Shown here piece by piece: positions 58,754 to 64,000 of a DNA stretch of 64,000 nucleotides. The DNA is from Chryseobacterium sp. JJR-5R. Its GTDB lineage: Bacteria > Bacteroidota > Bacteroidia > Flavobacteriales > Weeksellaceae. The notes under the pieces were generated by a model, which was given only the letters and a program-made list of their open reading frames with translations, made no database searches and was not told the DNA's origin. The translations under genes were made by a program, and so were the position numbers. The DNA lies in assembly GCF_034047335.1 (NCBI RefSeq), contig NZ_CP139137.1, forward strand, positions 1,798,001 through 1,862,000. Direction: 5' to 3'. Position 1 is the stretch's first letter. The number at the start of each line of letters is the position of its first letter.

Positions 58754-59563
58754 ATGGATTTTGAAAACCAGTGGAAAGCGGTAAGCAGAGAAAACCGTAC
58801 AATGGCGCACGCAGCAGACCAAAGAATCCGGAAAGGCCTGGAGCGGAGAATTCAGCTTAGAAGAAACAGGGGGAAATTCCTGGCCGTTGCAGCGGTACTT
58901 GTGCCGCTATTCATCATTACAGGGTTATATTTTCCTGGAAATGAAAAGTCCTCTCCGGTACGGAAAGAAATTGTTTTTCACACTTCAAACGAAAAGAAAA
59001 ACTTTGTTTTACCGGACGGGACAACCATTATTCTTGAACCTCAAAGCGAACTGAAGCTCGCACAAGATTTCGGGTCAAAAACCAGAAGGGTCTCCTTTAC
59101 GGGAAAGGCGTTTTTCAGCGTGGCAAAAAATAAAAACCTGCCCTTTATTGTTGATGCCAAAGGTTTTAAAGTTCAGGTGTTAGGCACCCGGTTTACGCTG
59201 GATCAAAAGGAAAATAACAGAGTTTATCTGCAGGAAGGAAAGGTAAAGGTAGAATACAAAGGCCATACAACCTATCTTTTGCCTAAAGAAACTTGGTTTG
59301 CCGGCAAAGACGGAATTGAAAAGCATTTCTATGACCTGGATGTGGAAAGGAAGTTTGACTTTAATGATGTGAAATTTAGTGAAGCGGTATCAAAACTGGA
59401 AAAAACATATCATATTACCATAGATTATCCGGCAGAATTCAAAAATAATATCATTGACGGAGACATTACCGGAAACCTGGATAAGGTGCTTCAGACCGTG
59501 AGTTTCCCATTTAATCTGAGAACCGTAAAAAAATCTGAAAACAGGATCATCCTGAAAAAATAA
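58754..59563 (+). CDS. FecR-family anti-sigma factor
   Basis: 269 residues. A cytoplasmic N-terminus of about 40 residues, one membrane helix (FLAVAAVLVPLFIITGLYFPG, about 42-62), then a periplasmic FecR domain (VLPDGTTIILEPQSELKL; VSFTGKAFFSVAKN; FKVQVLGTRFTL) and a C-terminal STN-like FecR extension (FNDVKFSEAVSKLEKTYHITI). It holds the sigma factor at the membrane until the SusC transducer signals. The N-terminus is shorter than the usual ~85-residue sigma-binding region. Confidence 0.92.
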   Translation: MDFENQWKAVSRENRTMAHAADQRIRKGLERRIQLRRNRGKFLAVAAVLVPLFIITGLYFPGNEKSSPVRKEIVFHTSNEKKNFVLPDGTTIILEPQSELKLAQDFGSKTRRVSFTGKAFFSVAKNKNLPFIVDAKGFKVQVLGTRFTLDQKENNRVYLQEGKVKVEYKGHTTYLLPKETWFAGKDGIEKHFYDLDVERKFDFNDVKFSEAVSKLEKTYHITIDYPAEFKNNIIDGDITGNLDKVLQTVSFPFNLRTVKKSENRIILKK

Positions 59564-59635
59564 TGCAACGGTAATGGGGGTTACCGATGCATTGGATAAA
59601 AACCAGTCAAATAACAACTAATTTTAAGCAAAGCT

Positions 59636-62600
59636 ATGAAAAAAACAACAATTAGCATGATGTTGTTGGGGCTTTTGTGTGCACCACAATTGTCCTTCGC
59701 AGAGGCTAACAAATGTTTTCAACAATCCGTGAATCAACGGAAAACATCTTTAATCAAAGTTTTCGAGAAACTTTCAAGGACGCACGGCGTGAAATTCTTT
59801 TATTCTGTTTCAGACCTTAAAGATATCCAGGTGGATGATTCCGCTGTTAATTATCAGTCGCTAACAGCTTCTTTGGATTACCTGAAAAAAAATGCGGGTC
59901 TTGATTTTAACGTAAACCAGAAAACAGTAACCGTCCGTCTCAATCCGGGAATGGCTGCCAGAATCGGGCGTGAGAAAGCAATTCAGTCGCTGGGTGACGC
60001 AGCTATGGTAAAAGACACCGCAAAATCCAGAGAAAAGACAATTGACGAGGTGGTATTGGTTGGCTACGGAAAACAGAGCAGGAAAAACAATTCGGGGTCT
60101 ATTTCTTCCATTGATGAAAAGCAGATGAAAGGAATTGCTTCCGGCAACTTTGGTGACATAATCGCGGGAAAAGTAACCGGAGTACAGATTACCCAGGCAA
60201 ATGCAAATCCGGGAGGCGCAACATCGATCCGGATAAGAGGAATCGGAACTTTAACGGCAGGCTCGAATCCTTTAATCGTGGTAGATGGACTTCCTTTGAC
60301 GGAAGGTTCAAATTTAAATGCCATCGATCCTAATTCTATTGCAAAAATTGATATTCTGAAAGATGCGGCTTCTGCCGCAATCTACGGTTCAAGAGGAGCA
60401 AACGGCGTCATCATTATTGAAACCAAGCAGGGACAAAAAGGAAGAATGAATGTTTCCTTCGATTCTTATTACGGAATGCAGATGAGAAGCGATAACGTAA
60501 AACTGGTCAATGCCTATGATATGGCCACTTTTCTGAAAGAAGCCCGGGACAACAATTATCTTTCTAAAGGAGCCAACAGAAGCATTGATGATGATACGGC
60601 CGTAAGAAAGAGTAAAGGAGCGTCTTTAAGAGAATTAATCCCTGATTACTTAGCGCCGTATCTGGCAAAACAACCGGGTTTAACCGATACCGACTGGTTG
60701 AATACCGTGATGAAACCCGCACCCATCAGCCAGACTTCTCTGAATATTACCGGAGGAAGCGATAAAAGCAAATATGCGTTCACCACCAGTTATTTTAACC
60801 AAAAAGGGCTGGTAATCGGTACCGGTTACGAAAAATTTTCTACCAGCATCAACTTATCAACGGATCTTACCGAAAAATGGAAAGTCGGGGTCACCATGAC
60901 GCCGTCTTATGCAACAGGAACCATCAATGCAGGGAATTCAAGAAGCTATAATCCGGTGCAGATGGCTACAACCATGTATCCTTTTTTCAAAGTCTATAAT
61001 GATGACGGAAGTTTAGCCATTTCCCAGCAGATTTTAGGAAACACTGCAACAGACGGAGCTTTGGTAGAAAATCCGGTTGCTGTACAGGAAATGACGAACC
61101 GGAAGTATACTTTATTTAAAACCTTCGGAAATATTTTTACGGAACTTGAAGTACTGAAAGGCCTGAAATACAGATTTTCCGCAGGTGGCGACTATTCAAG
61201 CTACGAATATAATTTTTTCGACCCCTCTACGGTAGGCGCATACAGGGCTGCTGCACCGGATGTTACCTTTGCCAACAGGACACAGTATACCCGTAAAAAT
61301 TATTTGATTGAAAACCTGCTTTCTTACGACAGAAAATGGGGTGCCCACAGAATAGACGCGATTGGCGGACAGTCTTTTCAGCAGGAAGACAATACGCAGC
61401 TTTTTACGGAGGCAACGGCATTTCCGGACAACAGCATCAGGAACATTGCGGGCGGGACGGCTTTTAAAAATACACTTACACAGTACAAATGGCGATTGCT
61501 ATCCTATTTCAGCAGGGTAAACTATACCTATGACAATAAATACAATCTGATGGCTTCCTACCGCAGAGACGGCTCTTCACGCTTTGGGAAAAACTCAAAA
61601 TGGGGGGATTTCTATGCCTTTTCTGCAGGCTGGACGGTAAGCAATGAAAATTTCTTTCCTGAAAACGATCTGGTGACCGATCTGAAGCTGAGATACAGCC
61701 TGGGAAGCAACGGAAACAACCAGATCCCGAATTTCGGGGCGCTTTCTTTAATGAATCAGGAGAATTATTCTTTTGGAGGGATCTTAGCACCGGGCTATGC
61801 CACGGCTACTGCTCCCAATCCGAACATCTCATGGGAAAAATCAAGATCAAATAACTTCGGAATCGATTTTTCCCTGTTTAAAAATACGTTGAATATCTCT
61901 GCGGATTATTACATCCTGAACAGGGACGGTTTATTACTGGATGTCCCCGTTCCACAACAATCGGGCTTCAGCACCTCGCTTCAGAATATCGGGAAAATAA
62001 AAAATTCCGGTTTTGAACTGCAGATTGCTTCAAAAACCTTTACTATCGCTAAAGATTTTACCTATTCGGGAAGTTTCAATTTTTCAGCCAATAAAAATGA
62101 AGTTTTAGCCCTGGCCAACGGCCAGAACCAGATTATTACCGGAGAAAATAATTTCTCCATTACCAAAGTCGGCGGTTCCATTGGAGAAATGTATGGATAC
62201 AACATCATCGGAATCTATAAAAACCAGGCAGAGATCAGCAGTTCGCCTCATATCACCGGAACATTGGTGGGAGATTACATTATGGAAGATTTAAATAATG
62301 ACGGCAGAATTGATGTGAATGATAAAAGAAGTTTCGGAAGCGGAGTTCCAAAATATATCATTGGATTTAATAACAATTTCAGGTACGGAAATTTTGAATT
62401 AAGCTTCTCTTTATACAGCGAAATCGGGAAGAAAATCTACAATGCAGATGCAGTCACTACTTTAGAATCCGGTGAAGGATTTGGAATGGCGTCACAGTAT
62501 TATTTTGACAACAGATACAATGCGGTAAGCAATCCGGAAGGTTTTTTCGGAATGCCCAATATGAATTTTTCAAACAATAGAAAAGAAGCAAGAACATCCA

Positions 62601-62857
62601 ATCTTTATTTCAAAAATGCCGATTATGTGAGATTGAGATCGCTTCGTCTGGCATTCAACTTATCACAGTCAATGCTTAAAAACATCGGTATCGAAAACGC
62701 ACAGATATACCTTGTGGGAAACAATATTATCACCCTCTCAAAATATAAAGGAATGAACATCGATGCGACCTCTGACAATGTTCTTACACAGGGTTTCGAT
62801 CAGGCGTATTATCCGGTGGCTAAAATTTATTCTATGGGCTTTAATCTTAAATTTTAA
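59636..62857 (+). CDS. SusC/RagA-family TonB-linked receptor with STN signalling domain
   Basis: 1073 residues. Signal peptide to about residue 22, STN domain 33-101 (FEKLSRTHGVKFFYSV), TonB-box-like TIDEVVLVGYG (135-145), plug (GKVTGVQIT; RIRGIGTL; NPLIVVDGLP; IYGSRGANGVIIIET) and a large beta-barrel. The STN contacts FecR, making this a transducer as well as a porter for an oligomeric nutrient. The carboxypeptidase-regulatory-like domain that usually lies between STN and plug is absent; only about 34 residues separate them. Partner of the SusD gene that starts 4 nt later. Confidence 0.95.
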   Translation: MKKTTISMMLLGLLCAPQLSFAEANKCFQQSVNQRKTSLIKVFEKLSRTHGVKFFYSVSDLKDIQVDDSAVNYQSLTASLDYLKKNAGLDFNVNQKTVTVRLNPGMAARIGREKAIQSLGDAAMVKDTAKSREKTIDEVVLVGYGKQSRKNNSGSISSIDEKQMKGIASGNFGDIIAGKVTGVQITQANANPGGATSIRIRGIGTLTAGSNPLIVVDGLPLTEGSNLNAIDPNSIAKIDILKDAASAAIYGSRGANGVIIIETKQGQKGRMNVSFDSYYGMQMRSDNVKLVNAYDMATFLKEARDNNYLSKGANRSIDDDTAVRKSKGASLRELIPDYLAPYLAKQPGLTDTDWLNTVMKPAPISQTSLNITGGSDKSKYAFTTSYFNQKGLVIGTGYEKFSTSINLSTDLTEKWKVGVTMTPSYATGTINAGNSRSYNPVQMATTMYPFFKVYNDDGSLAISQQILGNTATDGALVENPVAVQEMTNRKYTLFKTFGNIFTELEVLKGLKYRFSAGGDYSSYEYNFFDPSTVGAYRAAAPDVTFANRTQYTRKNYLIENLLSYDRKWGAHRIDAIGGQSFQQEDNTQLFTEATAFPDNSIRNIAGGTAFKNTLTQYKWRLLSYFSRVNYTYDNKYNLMASYRRDGSSRFGKNSKWGDFYAFSAGWTVSNENFFPENDLVTDLKLRYSLGSNGNNQIPNFGALSLMNQENYSFGGILAPGYATATAPNPNISWEKSRSNNFGIDFSLFKNTLNISADYYILNRDGLLLDVPVPQQSGFSTSLQNIGKIKNSGFELQIASKTFTIAKDFTYSGSFNFSANKNEVLALANGQNQIITGENNFSITKVGGSIGEMYGYNIIGIYKNQAEISSSPHITGTLVGDYIMEDLNNDGRIDVNDKRSFGSGVPKYIIGFNNNFRYGNFELSFSLYSEIGKKIYNADAVTTLESGEGFGMASQYYFDNRYNAVSNPEGFFGMPNMNFSNNRKEARTSNLYFKNADYVRLRSLRLAFNLSQSMLKNIGIENAQIYLVGNNIITLSKYKGMNIDATSDNVLTQGFDQAYYPVAKIYSMGFNLKF

Positions 62858-62861
62858 AATC

Positions 62862-64000
62862 ATGAAAAAAATATTCATTACAGTATTCAGTCTTTCAATC
62901 ATCTGTTCCTGCTCATCTGACCTTTTGGATGTGAACCCTGAAGCGCAGAAAGTTTCTTCACAATTCTATACCAATTCCACAGAAATTGAGCAGGGTATCA
63001 TTTCCGTGTATGGCGCTCTTCAGTATACAGGCCAATATCAGTTGGGGATGCCTGCTTTGGGAGAATTGCCTTCAGATAATACCTATGATGAGGTTCCCGC
63101 CAATGATGCCTTTACATACGGTGAGCTGGATTTTTTCACCATTCAGCCGAATAACAGCCTGATTGCCAGTGCCTGGAAGGATAATTATATCGGAATCCAG
63201 CAGGCAAATATTATTCTGACAAGAATTAAGGGAATTCCTGACATGACAGACGCACTGAGGAATACAAGAATTGGTGAAATGAAGTTTCTTAGGGCACTGA
63301 TGTATTTTAATCTGGTCAGGACATTTGGCGATATTCCGTTGGTTTTGAAGGAGACGACCAATGTCAACGAATATTTTGGTCAGCCGCGAACTCCCGTTGC
63401 AGAAGTATATTCAGCGATAGAAGCCGATTTGAAGGAATCCATTGATCTTTTACCGGCAGCTGCAACGCAGAAGGGCAGGGTAACGAAAGGGGCCGCTCTG
63501 GGGATTTTGGGCAAAGTACTGTTGACCCAGAAGAAATTTACGGAATCTTTAACCTATTTAAATCAGGTGGAATCTTTAGGGTATCAGCTTTTAACGGATG
63601 TTACCAAAATCTTTGACGTTGCCAACAAAAACAATAATGAAATTATTTTCGATGTGCAGTTTGCCTCAGGATTAAACGGAAATTCGGAAGGAAGCACGGC
63701 CTTCCAGATGTTCAGCCCTTCCGGATCGGTTTCCGGGGCAAAAGGGCACAATCTGCCGACTAAAGAAGTATATAATCTTTACACAGCGGGAGACACAAGG
63801 CGTCCGGCGTACATAGGGCTCACTTCGAGCGGAATCCCTTACAGTAAAAAACTGGTAAAAACATCCAATACCATTGCGGATGGCGGAAGCAATTTCGTGG
63901 TCCTGAGATTAGCCGATATTTTTCTGATGAAGGCAGAATGCTATGCTGAACAGAATGATTACCCCAATGCCAATTTATATTTGAATAAAATAAAAACCAG
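62862..64000 (+). CDS. SusD/RagB-family nutrient-binding lipoprotein, 3' part cut by window edge
   Basis: About 379 residues to the window edge. The lipobox region SIICSC gives a lipid-anchored Cys at 15 or 17. SusD features are visible: DLLDVNPEAQ near the start, MKFLRALMYFNLVRTFGDIPLV (TPR core; quoted in part), and RLADIFLMKAECYAEQ. It caps the SusC barrel at the cell surface and binds the substrate. No enzyme gene is yet visible, so the nutrient cannot be named. Confidence 0.93.
   Translation, partial: MKKIFITVFSLSIICSCSSDLLDVNPEAQKVSSQFYTNSTEIEQGIISVYGALQYTGQYQLGMPALGELPSDNTYDEVPANDAFTYGELDFFTIQPNNSLIASAWKDNYIGIQQANIILTRIKGIPDMTDALRNTRIGEMKFLRALMYFNLVRTFGDIPLVLKETTNVNEYFGQPRTPVAEVYSAIEADLKESIDLLPAAATQKGRVTKGAALGILGKVLLTQKKFTESLTYLNQVESLGYQLLTDVTKIFDVANKNNNEIIFDVQFASGLNGNSEGSTAFQMFSPSGSVSGAKGHNLPTKEVYNLYTAGDTRRPAYIGLTSSGIPYSKKLVKTSNTIADGGSNFVVLRLADIFLMKAECYAEQNDYPNANLYLNKIKT

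Overview
The window reads as a chromosome segment of a Bacteroidetes of the class Flavobacteriia, most like Chryseobacterium and relatives (inference). The evidence is the family content: SusC/SusD with an ECF sigma and FecR pair, a TonB receptor, a CzcA-TolC fusion, a 58-residue histone H1-like protein, SemiSWEET and Tex. The promoters also fit, with several TAnnTTTG -7 boxes, some with a TTG exactly 19 nt upstream. No rRNA or tRNA gene was recognised.

Layout. 1-1144: partial PRISE-type reductase and a Crp-like regulator. 1404-6032: a three-gene operon of a broken TerB_C protein, a BrxD-like (DUF2791) ATPase and an Lhr-like helicase, resembling a genome-defence or stress island. 6202-9010: cold-shock gene with a long 5' leader, EamA transporter, small membrane protein, SemiSWEET. 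9186-15501: small Cys/His protein, TonB-dependent receptor, two DUF3526-type ABC permeases and their ATPase. 16369-18430: a large surface protein and its small companion. 18730-22736: histone H1-like gene, RDD protein, Tex, YceI lipoprotein. 23061-25754: three tandem paralogous secreted proteins.

25975-36442 is a type II-C CRISPR-Cas locus. A tracrRNA on the minus strand diverges from cas9-cas1-cas2 on the plus strand. It is followed by an array of 46 full 47-bp repeats with 30-bp spacers and a degenerate 47th repeat. The Cas9 is very large (1806 aa) and visibly AT-richer than the cas1 and cas2 genes it overlaps. The anti-repeat shows that crRNAs are read from the minus strand, towards cas2, where a bidirectional terminator lies.

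36592-39640: a double-glycine peptide with a knottin-type cysteine pattern, a Crp regulator, a single-domain response regulator and the fossil of another Crp regulator. 40029-43573: a predicted beta-barrel protein, a lipoprotein and a lipase-like protein. 44270-50380: heavy-metal efflux genes (small Cys-rich protein, CzcA-TolC fusion, adaptor), then a (GTGAA)12 repeat. 50800-52937: OYE-family oxidoreductase and AraC regulator. 53420-56494: a second copy of the large-surface-protein plus small-companion cassette. 56787-57611: SDR. 58092-64000: ECF sigma, FecR anti-sigma, STN-containing SusC and a partial SusD, a nutrient-uptake locus with cell-surface signalling.

The signals most worth a second look are the giant Cas9 and its compositional break with cas1, the reversed polarity and repeat-variant record of the array, the knottin-like GG peptide, the TerB_C/BrxD/helicase island with an amber stop, the recurrent surface-protein cassette, and a three-copy intergenic repeat family.
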